From NCBI GenBank assembly GCA_018819375.1, contig JAHJQH010000055.1, positions 1 through 9,945 on the forward strand: DNA of 9,945 bases, written 5' to 3'. The notes under the pieces were generated by a model, which was given only the letters and a program-made list of their open reading frames with translations, had not been told where the DNA came from and made no database searches. A program made the translations under genes and the position numbers. Of this stretch, positions 4,442 through 9,945 are shown one piece after another (the first letter of the stretch is position 1; each line of letters opens with the position of its first letter). This stretch comes from Nanobdellota archaeon (GTDB lineage: Archaea > Nanobdellota > Nanobdellia > SCGC-AAA011-G17 > GW2011-AR20).

Positions 4442-6556
4442 CTAATCATTGCTCTTCTTCTTTTTGCCCCCACTCCTTCCGCCACGCTTCTTCAAAGGAG
4501 CTGCCTCAAAAAATATCCTCTTTTTTTTCTGCTTGACTAAAAAAACAATTCCAAGAACAATGACAACCATAACAAAAAAGAAAATCAGGACACCATATCT
4601 GACATAAAAAGGAACATTAGTAACAGTGATTTCAAACTCCCTTAAAGCTTCGTGTTCACCACCTTCTAAATCCTCATAAACAATCTTGATCCATTTTGGC
4701 CGATTATAAAAAAACGAACCATACACAGGAATGTCAAAAGCATTCACAGCCTTCATCTCTTCAATGGCAAACAATGAACGGCCTCCAAGAACAACAACAA
4801 CATTTCTGACAGGAGAATCAACAGAAACATTAAACCCGAGACGCATCACCTCACCATATCCAACTCCTTCAGGAACAGCAAAATCAACAAATTCCAGGTT
4901 AGGGGGGTCATAAACATTAACTTCAAAATAAGCGTGTTTGACAACCTCATCAGAATCAATATCCACTACAACCTCATTAGAAACATCAGTCAAGACAACA
5001 CCGAAGCTGACATTCTTCTGCTCAGAAATAAACAATTCCAAAACATCGCAGCTATCTTTCACACATACCTGCAACTCTTCAAGATTGACATTTCCTTCAT
5101 TACTGACAACACACTGAACACTCATGACATCAGAGACATAATAAACCTGCTTGTCAAAACTGCAGTCAACACCTACATTAGAGGAATATTCGCTCTGTTC
5201 CTCTTCCACCAGGTTCTGAATAACAGACAAGGAATCACCGTAAGAATAAACATCACTATACAAGTCATAATAGACCTTGTCAGAAGCAGAAACACTGTCA
5301 AAGAAATCAACAATCTCAAAAACAGAGGAATAGCCAAATCCTTCTTTTAAGTCAGAAGGAATCTCTAAAATAGTAAAAATCTTTTTCTCGCCAAGTGGGG
5401 GGACAAGAGCATTAAATCTGCTTGCACCAAAACTACTAGGTGCTTTTGAAACACGAAGAGTGACAGGAAGATAATAATCATTTCGGTTCTTCAGTTCAAT
5501 CACGACAGGAACATAACTTCCACCGCCCACCTCATCCTTCAGGATATTAAGACTAATATCATAATCCCATTTAATCTTTGGGCCGTGGTCAACAACACTT
5601 GTTGAAAAAGTAACGCCTTTTACTTCAGAATCAACATTCTGCCCCCTCCAGGAATAATCAACAGAGGCAAAAGAACCATCAATGCCATCCCTGAATTTCA
5701 CGTGAGTCGCATCAACAAAACCATATTCCTCATATGTGACATCAAAACTAACCCATCCAAACCCAGGAAAATAAACTTCAGCCCAGGCGTGAGTTCCAAA
5801 ATCACCAATTTGATTGGAGTAAGCAACTCCGGAAACAAACCTGGCAGGAATTCCGACACTGCGGACCATGGCAACAAAGAGATTAGTCAACTCGTCACAA
5901 ACTCCGACTTTGTTCTTGAGAACCCACTTGGAATCCTTTGAGTATTCCAATGTAGAAGGCCCGGCAGTATAGTTGATGTTCTCATTAACCCAGGAGGCAA
6001 GTTTGTGAACAGCAACATAAAAATCATCCACACCTTCAACAATCCCACTGGCAGTTCTCTTGATTTCTTCATCATCGGAATTAATCAGGTTAGTCGGCTT
6101 TAGATACACCTTAACATCATCAGGGTAAGAACGATAAGGGAAATTCAGCTTCTTGTCAACTTTAACAAAATCAAATCTTCTGAAGATGTTGCTAACAAAA
6201 CCAAACCCAAGCTCTCCGATAACAGGCTTGTTCCACTTGTAGGAAATAGCATTTTCAAGAAAAGAAATCTCTGAATCAGGATTGGAATCAAAACTTTGGT
6301 CAATCACGATTTGGTTTAATCCAGAGTCCTTTGGAAAAAAACTAAGATTGGCAATGAAGTAATCCACAGAATAAACTGACTTGGTGTTAAAAAGAGAAAC
6401 ATCTCCGGAACCTTCAACCCTCATCTCAACAGTTTCATAAGAAAAAGAATCATCAGCAAGGGCAAAATCAGAAATTCCAAGGAAACACAGCAAAAAAATA
6501 GCCAAAATAGCAAAGCATAAAAAACTTTCCCCTTTTTTCCTTAAAAAACCACGCAT
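4442..6556 (-). CDS. Exported, membrane-anchored transglutaminase-like domain protein
   Basis: A 704-aa surface protein. Residues 1-35 are a signal peptide: R/K at 2-8, hydrophobic 11-29, cleavage likely after ALA near 34. A region with beta character follows (40-155), then a transglutaminase/papain-like core: VGVCDE with Cys220, GTHAWAEVY with His256, and WVSFDVTYEE with Asp272, the full catalytic triad in the usual order. Residues about 330-645 look like several beta-sandwich domains of the CARDB/NPCBM-associated or Ig type, with Cys pairs at 465/482 and 498/503. A transmembrane helix (651-675) and a very basic cytoplasmic tail end the protein. The archaeal members of this superfamily are mostly uncharacterised; protease or protein cross-linking activity at the cell surface is possible. 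No SD precedes the ATG, and a TATA box about 28 nt upstream suggests a leaderless message, divergent from the M50 cluster. Confidence 0.85.
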   Translation of the reverse strand: MRGFLRKKGESFLCFAILAIFLLCFLGISDFALADDSFSYETVEMRVEGSGDVSLFNTKSVYSVDYFIANLSFFPKDSGLNQIVIDQSFDSNPDSEISFLENAISYKWNKPVIGELGFGFVSNIFRRFDFVKVDKKLNFPYRSYPDDVKVYLKPTNLINSDDEEIKRTASGIVEGVDDFYVAVHKLASWVNENINYTAGPSTLEYSKDSKWVLKNKVGVCDELTNLFVAMVRSVGIPARFVSGVAYSNQIGDFGTHAWAEVYFPGFGWVSFDVTYEEYGFVDATHVKFRDGIDGSFASVDYSWRGQNVDSEVKGVTFSTSVVDHGPKIKWDYDISLNILKDEVGGGSYVPVVIELKNRNDYYLPVTLRVSKAPSSFGASRFNALVPPLGEKKIFTILEIPSDLKEGFGYSSVFEIVDFFDSVSASDKVYYDLYSDVYSYGDSLSVIQNLVEEEQSEYSSNVGVDCSFDKQVYYVSDVMSVQCVVSNEGNVNLEELQVCVKDSCDVLELFISEQKNVSFGVVLTDVSNEVVVDIDSDEVVKHAYFEVNVYDPPNLEFVDFAVPEGVGYGEVMRLGFNVSVDSPVRNVVVVLGGRSLFAIEEMKAVNAFDIPVYGSFFYNRPKWIKIVYEDLEGGEHEALREFEITVTNVPFYVRYGVLIFFFVMVVIVLGIVFLVKQKKKRIFFEAAPLKKRGGRSGGKKKKSND

Positions 6557-6579
6557 TATGCAGAATCATTAGCAAAAAC

Positions 6580-6589
6580 TATTTAAATA
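6580..6589. promoter_or_regulatory. Palindromic TATA box shared by two divergent leaderless genes
   Basis: TATTTAAATA is a perfect 10-bp palindrome, so it reads the same for both strands. Its centre is 25.5 nt from the + strand ATG at 6610 and 28.5 nt from the - strand ATG at 6556. Both distances match a TATA box driving leaderless transcripts, and neither gene has a Shine-Dalgarno site. No second TATA candidate of similar quality lies between the two start codons. Confidence 0.6.
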
Positions 6590-6609
6590 ATTATGGTTTA
6601 CCTAATAAG

Positions 6610-6795
6610 ATGGAAACATTAAAAGCAATCCTCAAAGTAATCCTCGGATTTGTAGTTTTGGTGTTAGGAGTATATGCAATAATTTCTTGGTCAGGTTCTG
6701 TATGGATAACCTTAAAAGCAGCAATAGCCCTTGGAGTAACATTAATTGGGTTGGCGTTCATAATAATAGGAACCAGTGATATGAAAAACACCTAA
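6610..6795 (+). CDS. Small two-TM membrane protein
   Basis: 61 aa, family not recognised. Two hydrophobic helices, about residues 8-26 and 35-54, are joined by a short loop (SWSGSVWITLK), with a short polar C-terminus. This predicts a hairpin with both ends on the same side of the membrane. The ATG lies about 25 nt after a TATA box and has no SD, so it is probably leaderless. The stop is followed after 1 nt by the ATG of the 44-aa gene, and the M50 protease gene comes next, so a three-gene operon is likely. A role as a partner of the protease is only a guess from context. The opposite strand is open over much of this stretch, but without any start signal or promoter. Confidence 0.7.
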   Translation: METLKAILKVILGFVVLVLGVYAIISWSGSVWITLKAAIALGVTLIGLAFIIIGTSDMKNT

Positions 6796-6796
6796 A

Positions 6797-6931
6797 ATGA
6801 ATCTAAAAGAAATTCAAAAAAAAGAGGAAAAAAATAAAGAGGCTGAAGAACAAGAAGTACTCCTGACAGAAGAATACTTGGAAGAAATAGAAAAAGAACA
6901 GGAAAAAACACAGGTCTACATCGCCTCATAG
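6797..6931 (+). CDS. Small charged helical protein (44 aa)
   Basis: The frame from ATG at 6797 to TAG at 6929-6931 encodes MNLKEIQKKEEKNKEAEEQE, continues in the same Glu/Lys-rich style, and ends in QVYIAS. It has no Cys and few hydrophobic residues (Leu22, Leu23 and Leu28 form a weak patch), and it is probably one long helix or coiled coil in the cytoplasm. It begins 1 nt after the stop of the 61-aa gene and ends 5 nt before the ATG of the M50 gene, so it fills the gap exactly as a member of the operon. No clear SD is present. I do not recognise a family. Support is from tight spacing only, so it could be a chance frame in A-rich DNA. Confidence 0.55.
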   Translation: MNLKEIQKKEEKNKEAEEQEVLLTEEYLEEIEKEQEKTQVYIAS

Positions 6932-6936
6932 TAACT

Positions 6937-7497
6937 ATGATTCCAATAACAAGTCTTTCTGAAATAATGAGTATAATTGTGGTGACTGTTGTAATTGGAT
7001 ACATATTCTCAGGATACATCCCAAAAGGCATCTCTTTTTTTAGGGAAGGAAAACACAGGGAATTGAAGTTTGCAATAGCATTAACAGCACCGGCAATAAT
7101 ACTTCACGAACTCGGGCACAAATTCGCGTCAATGATATTTGGCATACCAGCTTATTTCCATATGTGGACATTCGGCCTAGTAATCGGGCTTATTATGAAA
7201 TTCCTTCATTTTCCTTTCTTAATTCTTGCACCTGGTTATGTTGGAATAGAAGGCACAGCACCACCCCCAGCAATGCTCGCAATAGCATTTGCAGGACCTC
7301 TTGTAAACCTCATCCTTTATTTCACGGCAAGGCATCTTCTCACAACAAGGCATATCCGGGTAAAAAACCGAAGATTTATCCCCCTATTGATTCTGACACA
7401 AAAAATAAACTTATGGCTCTTCATCTTCAATATGCTCCCAATCCCGCCTCTCGACGGCTCCAAGGTCTTTGGAAACCTGATAAAAATAATCTTCTGA
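6937..7497 (+). CDS. M50-family (site-2 protease type) membrane metalloprotease
   Basis: 186 aa, a polytopic intramembrane zinc protease of the S2P/M50 family, which cuts substrates within or next to the membrane. The zinc motif HELGH is at 57-61 (His57, His61, catalytic Glu58) inside a hydrophobic helix. AGPLVN (119-124) is the typical second motif. FNMLPIPPLDG (164-174) carries the third zinc ligand Asp173 and the conserved Asn165. No PDZ or CBS domain is present, so this is the minimal core form. Hydrophobic segments lie near 9-29, 44-66, 78-104, 112-131 and 147-167. The gene starts 5 nt after the 44-aa frame with no strong SD, consistent with an operon. The substrate is unknown. The nearby exported transglutaminase-fold protein is only a neighbour, not a shown target. 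Confidence 0.88.
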   Translation: MIPITSLSEIMSIIVVTVVIGYIFSGYIPKGISFFREGKHRELKFAIALTAPAIILHELGHKFASMIFGIPAYFHMWTFGLVIGLIMKFLHFPFLILAPGYVGIEGTAPPPAMLAIAFAGPLVNLILYFTARHLLTTRHIRVKNRRFIPLLILTQKINLWLFIFNMLPIPPLDGSKVFGNLIKIIF

Positions 7498-7521
7498 CAG
7501 CAACATACATAAGTCAAACAT

Positions 7522-7614
7522 AGACAAATAAAAGAATCATAGACAAATAAAAGAATCATAGACAAATAAAAGAATCATAGACAAATAAAAGAATCGTAGG
7601 CAAATAAAGGACAT
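7522..7614. repeat. 19-bp tandem repeat, four full copies plus a degenerate fifth
   Basis: The unit AGACAAATAAAAGAATCAT occurs head to tail at 7522-7540, 7541-7559 and 7560-7578 without change. A fourth copy at 7579-7597 has one change (CGT end). A degenerate fifth starts at 7598 (AGGCAAATAAAGGACAT). There are no spacers between units. It lies in the convergent gap between the M50 and TFE genes. On the minus strand each unit carries a CTTTTATTT tract, so the array gives repeated T-rich signals downstream of the TFE gene. Confidence 0.9.
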
Positions 7615-7636
7615 AAATCCTCATAAAAAATTCAAC

Positions 7637-8908
7637 TCAAAATCTGATTCTCTTTAATCTTTCGAATATTTTCCCTTTTTTTGGTTTCTCTGGCGTTATG
7701 GAATGAACTGTTTTTCCAGGAGGTTCTGTCGGAATTGATTTGTGCTTAACAACTTTTTTCTTAATTGGTTTGTTCTTGGCTGATTTGTTTTTGACTGGTT
7801 TTTTCCTAAGTTGCTTCATCAAGGGTTTCTTCCTCGAAGGTTCTTTCTTTGACTTGCTCTTGACTCTCTTCTTTTCTCCACTAATCACTTTCTTAAAAGA
7901 TGGCTTAATAAATGGTTTCTTGGCTTTTTTCTTGATTTTCTTTTCAGTTTTCGTTTCAGTTTTCTTCTTTAGCCTCATCCTAGGGGGTATTTTTTTCTCT
8001 CTTGCTTTTTTCTTGACAGGTTCCTTTTCTTTCTGCTTAACAATCTTCTTTTTTTTCACGAATCTTTTAATCACCCTTTTTCTCTGAGGAAATCTTCGCG
8101 TGTAATTACCATATTCTTTAATCGCCAGTGCATTCCTTTTCCAAACAAGTTTCTTTTTAACCACTGCTTCGCGCTTGAATTGTTTTTTCTTGACCCATCT
8201 TTTTATGGGCTTCTTAACTTTTCTTTTTTCAACTTTCTTTTTCTTTACGATTTTCTTCTTGGCTTTTTTCTTTATAACTTTCTCTTTCTCGCCTTTTTTC
8301 AGCTTCCCCTTCACAATCTTTTTCTTCCCAGCAGCCTTTCTTCTGGCAGTTCTCTCAGAAGGAAGTTCAGGAACAATACTGCTCTTTATGACATTAACCT
8401 CTTCTTCAAGCAAGGCAACCTCGTCTTGGATATTCTTAATCTTTTCCTGATTATCATCAAATTCCAGAATTTTCTCACATTCAGTGCATTTAAAATCATA
8501 CTCCATCGCTTCTGACAAATCAAATCTGATACAGTTATTCGGACATTTGTAGAATTGTTCACCTTTTTCCAACTTAAGGGTTTTCTTGAGGCTCTTAATT
8601 CTTTCCTCCCCCTTCATAATCAAAAAATCCTTTGCATACCTCATGTTAAAAGTCCAGTAGTAGATATACCATCCTTTTTGCCTGTCCTTTTTTCGGATAG
8701 AATAAACAAGATTATAAGAAGAAAGTTTGTATAACACGCTCCTAACCTGATTTATGCTCATGTCCATGTCTTCAGCAATCTTGAATTCGCTGACATTTTC
8801 TTTCCCTTTGAGAAGATCATAAATTTGGAGCCCCACAGAATCCAGGATTTTGGTAATAAGGTCTCTTACTGACTTGTCTAAAGATTCTGGGTGTGTTAAG
8901 GATTCCAT
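7637..8908 (-). CDS. tfe: Transcription factor E (TFIIE-alpha homologue) with a long Lys-rich C-terminal tail
   Basis: 423 aa, more than twice the usual archaeal TFE length (about 180). Residues 13-110 form the winged-helix domain (GLQIYDLLKG...VSEFKIAEDMDMSINQVRSVLYKLSSYNLV in pieces, then the wing with KGWYIYYWTF). Residues 119-148 form a zinc ribbon, C122-x3-C126 and C141-x2-C144. Residues 152-175 are an acidic helix. These parts place TFE at the RNA polymerase clamp, where it helps promoter opening with TBP and TFB. Residues 181-423 are an extra tail with 88 Lys by my count (about 36 percent) and repeated K-K-P motifs, like the tail of histone H1. The frame is continuous, so this is one protein. 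A TATA box about 26 nt upstream and no SD indicate a leaderless message. The TFE call is confident; the tail function (DNA, RNA or ribosome binding) is inference. Confidence 0.88.
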   Translation of the reverse strand: MESLTHPESLDKSVRDLITKILDSVGLQIYDLLKGKENVSEFKIAEDMDMSINQVRSVLYKLSSYNLVYSIRKKDRQKGWYIYYWTFNMRYAKDFLIMKGEERIKSLKKTLKLEKGEQFYKCPNNCIRFDLSEAMEYDFKCTECEKILEFDDNQEKIKNIQDEVALLEEEVNVIKSSIVPELPSERTARRKAAGKKKIVKGKLKKGEKEKVIKKKAKKKIVKKKKVEKRKVKKPIKRWVKKKQFKREAVVKKKLVWKRNALAIKEYGNYTRRFPQRKRVIKRFVKKKKIVKQKEKEPVKKKAREKKIPPRMRLKKKTETKTEKKIKKKAKKPFIKPSFKKVISGEKKRVKSKSKKEPSRKKPLMKQLRKKPVKNKSAKNKPIKKKVVKHKSIPTEPPGKTVHSITPEKPKKGKIFERLKRIRF

Positions 8909-8930
8909 TTCCAGAGTAAGGAAATAATAG

Positions 8931-8940
8931 CTATAAAAAA
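8931..8940 (-). promoter_or_regulatory. TATA box of the TFE gene (leaderless)
   Basis: TTTTTTATAG on the minus strand is centred about 26-27 nt before the ATG at 8908. No SD lies between them. The predicted start coincides with the start codon within a few bases. Confidence 0.55.
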
Positions 8941-8990
8941 CTTTTGAAAACGAAAAGTAACTCCTAATGAATAATTAAAAAAGTTTTTAA
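8935..8990. promoter_or_regulatory. Inverted A/T motif pair in the TFE divergent promoter region
   Basis: AAAAAACTTTT (8935-8945) and AAAAAAGTTTTT (8977-8988) are near inverted copies of each other about 42 nt apart. One abuts each predicted TATA element of the divergent genes. They could be sites for a shared regulator, but runs of A and T are common here. Confidence 0.25.
8971..8983 (+). promoter_or_regulatory. Possible TATA element of the coiled-coil gene pair
   Basis: ATAATTAAAAAAG is the best TATA-like stretch on this strand. It would start transcription near 9001 and leave a leader of about 40 nt containing the AGGGGGT site. The region is very AT-rich, so the assignment is weak. Confidence 0.3.
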
Positions 8991-9029
8991 TGAAAGAATG
9001 GTGCTTTTTCTTAAAATAATCATACAAAC

Positions 9030-9036
9030 AGGGGGT
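9030..9036 (+). promoter_or_regulatory. Shine-Dalgarno site that sets the start of the first coiled-coil gene
   Basis: AGGGGGT lies 6 nt before the ATG at 9043. It favours this start over the longer frame from ATG at 8998, which has no SD and would add a 15-residue extension (MVLFLKIIIQTGGIQ). Confidence 0.6.
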
Positions 9037-9042
9037 ATTCAA

Positions 9043-9531
9043 ATGAGTCTATTTAACAAAAAAGAGGAGAACAATAAAAAAAACTCCGCTCTGAGAGAGG
9101 ATATGATGGCACCACCAATGCCTATGCATTCAGAAGAAATAAGAAAAAAGAGTGCAGAACAAAGTCTTAATTTCCCAAGATACAGCCCGGTAAACCTAAG
9201 CGACACAGGAGAATCAGAAGATCCCTTCGAAGAAATGATGAAAGAACCAGAACCAATAACACTAAAAGATGAGAAACCATTTTCATCTTCAAGTGAGGAT
9301 GTTCACACAAAGGGTCAGTCTCTTTTTGTTAAGATAGAAAAATACAATGGATTAATAGACTTGGTAACAGAAGTAAAAAAGAAACTAAATCACGCAGATC
9401 ACATTCTGAAAGAATTAGAGAATATAAGGAAAGAAGAAGAAAGGGAGCTGCGATCTTGGCAAGGTGATATTTCATCAATCAAGGCGAGGTTAGTTGAGAT
9501 AGATGAGCAATTATTCAGGACAAGCGAGTAA
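9043..9531 (+). CDS. Charged protein with C-terminal coiled coil, function unknown
   Basis: 162 aa from the SD-supported ATG. It starts with MSLFNKKEENNKK, then a low-complexity Met/Pro/Ser/Glu-rich linker (about residues 18-85, with PPMPMH and PEPITL). From about 90 to 160 comes an ordered helical part that begins SLFVKIEKYNGLIDLVTEVKK and continues with heptad-like KLNHADHILKELENI and EIDEQLF, broken by EREL-RSW. There is no signal peptide, membrane segment or Cys. The form, a short basic N-terminus, a flexible linker and then a conserved-looking helical module, suggests a cytoplasmic partner protein. It is followed after 5 nt by a second helical protein, and the two may form a heteromeric coiled coil. 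It is divergent from the TFE gene. I do not recognise a named family. Confidence 0.75.
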   Translation: MSLFNKKEENNKKNSALREDMMAPPMPMHSEEIRKKSAEQSLNFPRYSPVNLSDTGESEDPFEEMMKEPEPITLKDEKPFSSSSEDVHTKGQSLFVKIEKYNGLIDLVTEVKKKLNHADHILKELENIRKEEERELRSWQGDISSIKARLVEIDEQLFRTSE

Positions 9532-9536
9532 AACAA

Positions 9537-9944
9537 ATGAGTAAGAAGCAATACAAGAAAGAAACAGTGTACAAACAGGTGATGAACCCCGAAGAGATAA
9601 GGAAGAATTCCTTAAATCTTGCTGTGGGCACAATCAAGCTTCTTGAAGAATACGAAAAACACAAAAAGATAAAAAAGAAAAAAGAATTCTTGGTTTCTGA
9701 ACTGAAAAAACTTGTCTTGAGAACAGAAGAAGACTTAAAAGAAATAAAAAAACACTTTCCAGAAGTAGAAGGAGTCAAAAAAGGTATGAAACCAATAGCA
9801 GGAATGAGAAGCAAATCATTGGAACTAGAAGAAAAAGAAGACATAATTGAAAAACAAGTGGAAAGAGACGACGCAGACCAGCTCTCAAAACTGCACATAG
9901 AAGCAGAAAAGCTCAGGGAAAAACTCGCAACTCTGGAAATCTAA
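9537..9944 (+). CDS. Coiled-coil protein, second gene of the pair, function unknown
   Basis: 135 aa, almost wholly helical and rich in Lys, Glu and Leu. Residues 18-65 (PEEIRKNSLNLAVGTIKLLEEYEKHKK in pieces) and 67-78 form one helical stretch. A Gly/Pro-containing hinge follows (FPEVEGVKKGMKPIAGM, 74-90), then a second coiled coil (94-134) ending in KLATLEI. It has no Cys, TM segment or signal peptide. The ATG is 5 nt after the stop of the upstream gene. There is no strong SD, so re-initiation or coupling is likely. The stop TAA is at 9942-9944, so the gene is complete just inside the window edge. The two genes probably form an operon. The hinge between two helices would suit a helical hairpin. 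Function unknown. Confidence 0.75.
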   Translation: MSKKQYKKETVYKQVMNPEEIRKNSLNLAVGTIKLLEEYEKHKKIKKKKEFLVSELKKLVLRTEEDLKEIKKHFPEVEGVKKGMKPIAGMRSKSLELEEKEDIIEKQVERDDADQLSKLHIEAEKLREKLATLEI

Positions 9945-9945
9945 A

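Noticed and set aside
4934..5350. 138-aa + strand frame inside the transglutaminase-fold gene
   Set aside because: It is antisense to a well-supported coding region, with no promoter, SD or recognisable domain.
6591..7031. Minus-strand frames opposite the small membrane-protein and M50 genes
   Set aside because: No promoter or SD. The + strand frames show TM segments, HELGH and tight operon spacing.
7522..7614. CRISPR-like array
   Set aside because: The 19-bp units are directly adjacent with no spacers, and no cas genes are present.
7637..8360. The Lys-rich tail as a separate gene or a frameshift product
   Set aside because: The frame is continuous from the TFE domains to the stop at 7637, with no internal start signal and the same A-rich codon style.
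7740..8515. Long + strand frames rich in Phe and Leu that look like membrane proteins
   Set aside because: They are the complement of the AAA/AAG-rich tail of the TFE gene, which reads as TTT/CTT. They have no promoter, SD or family.
8998..9042. Longer N-terminus of the first coiled-coil protein starting at ATG 8998
   Set aside because: No SD lies before 8998, while AGGGGGT sits 6 nt before ATG 9043. The extra hydrophobic residues are unlike the rest of the protein.
9515..9898. 127-aa minus-strand Ser/Phe-rich frame
   Set aside because: It is the complement of the Glu/Lys-rich second coiled-coil gene, and no start signals are present.

Overview
The window looks like an AT-rich archaeal chromosome segment, most likely from a small-genome DPANN lineage (Pacearchaeota/Woesearchaeota-like). 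The evidence is an archaeal/eukaryotic-type prolyl-tRNA synthetase with a C-terminal zinc domain and terminal Tyr, a TFIIE-alpha (TFE) homologue, archaeal TATA boxes about 25 nt upstream of several ATG codons (leaderless genes) mixed with strong GGAGGTG-type Shine-Dalgarno sites, and T-rich tracts after genes instead of classical bacterial terminators. The lineage is inferred from gene content only. The window is densely coded, and no stretch without a gene exceeds 300 bases.

Layout. Positions 9-767 (+) encode a divergent Lgt-like membrane protein whose last codons overlap, tail to tail, a tRNA-Arg(UCG) gene at 749-820 (-). A secreted protein of unknown function with a calcium-loop-like motif lies at 934-1569 (-). 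A small single-TM, four-cysteine protein is at 1838-2107 (+). A two-gene toxin-antitoxin-like module follows at 2169-2725 (-): a DUF4258-like protein, then a zinc-finger/AbrB-domain protein. proS is at 2873-4327 (+). A large secreted, membrane-anchored transglutaminase-fold protein is at 4442-6556 (-). It is divergent from a three-gene + strand cluster: a 61-aa two-TM protein, a 44-aa charged peptide at 6797-6931, and an M50 (site-2 protease type) metalloprotease at 6937-7497. A 19-bp tandem repeat fills the convergent gap near 7522-7614. A TFE homologue carrying a very long lysine-rich tail is at 7637-8908 (-). It is divergent from two adjacent genes for charged, coiled-coil-rich proteins of unknown function (9043-9531 and 9537-9944).

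How the parts may fit together. The window mixes information processing (tRNA-Arg, ProRS, TFE) with cell-envelope and membrane functions (Lgt-like protein, transglutaminase-fold protein, M50 protease and small membrane proteins). The points most worth a second look are the histone-H1-like tail on TFE, the single palindromic TATA box that seems to serve two divergent leaderless transcripts, the Lgt/tRNA antisense overlap in which the Lys-rich C-terminus of the protein also provides the T-rich terminator of the tRNA, and the helically phased ATATC repeats at the toxin-antitoxin promoter. I see no convincing wholly new multi-gene system. The TFE/coiled-coil divergon and the transglutaminase/M50 divergon are the best candidates for functional units not yet described.
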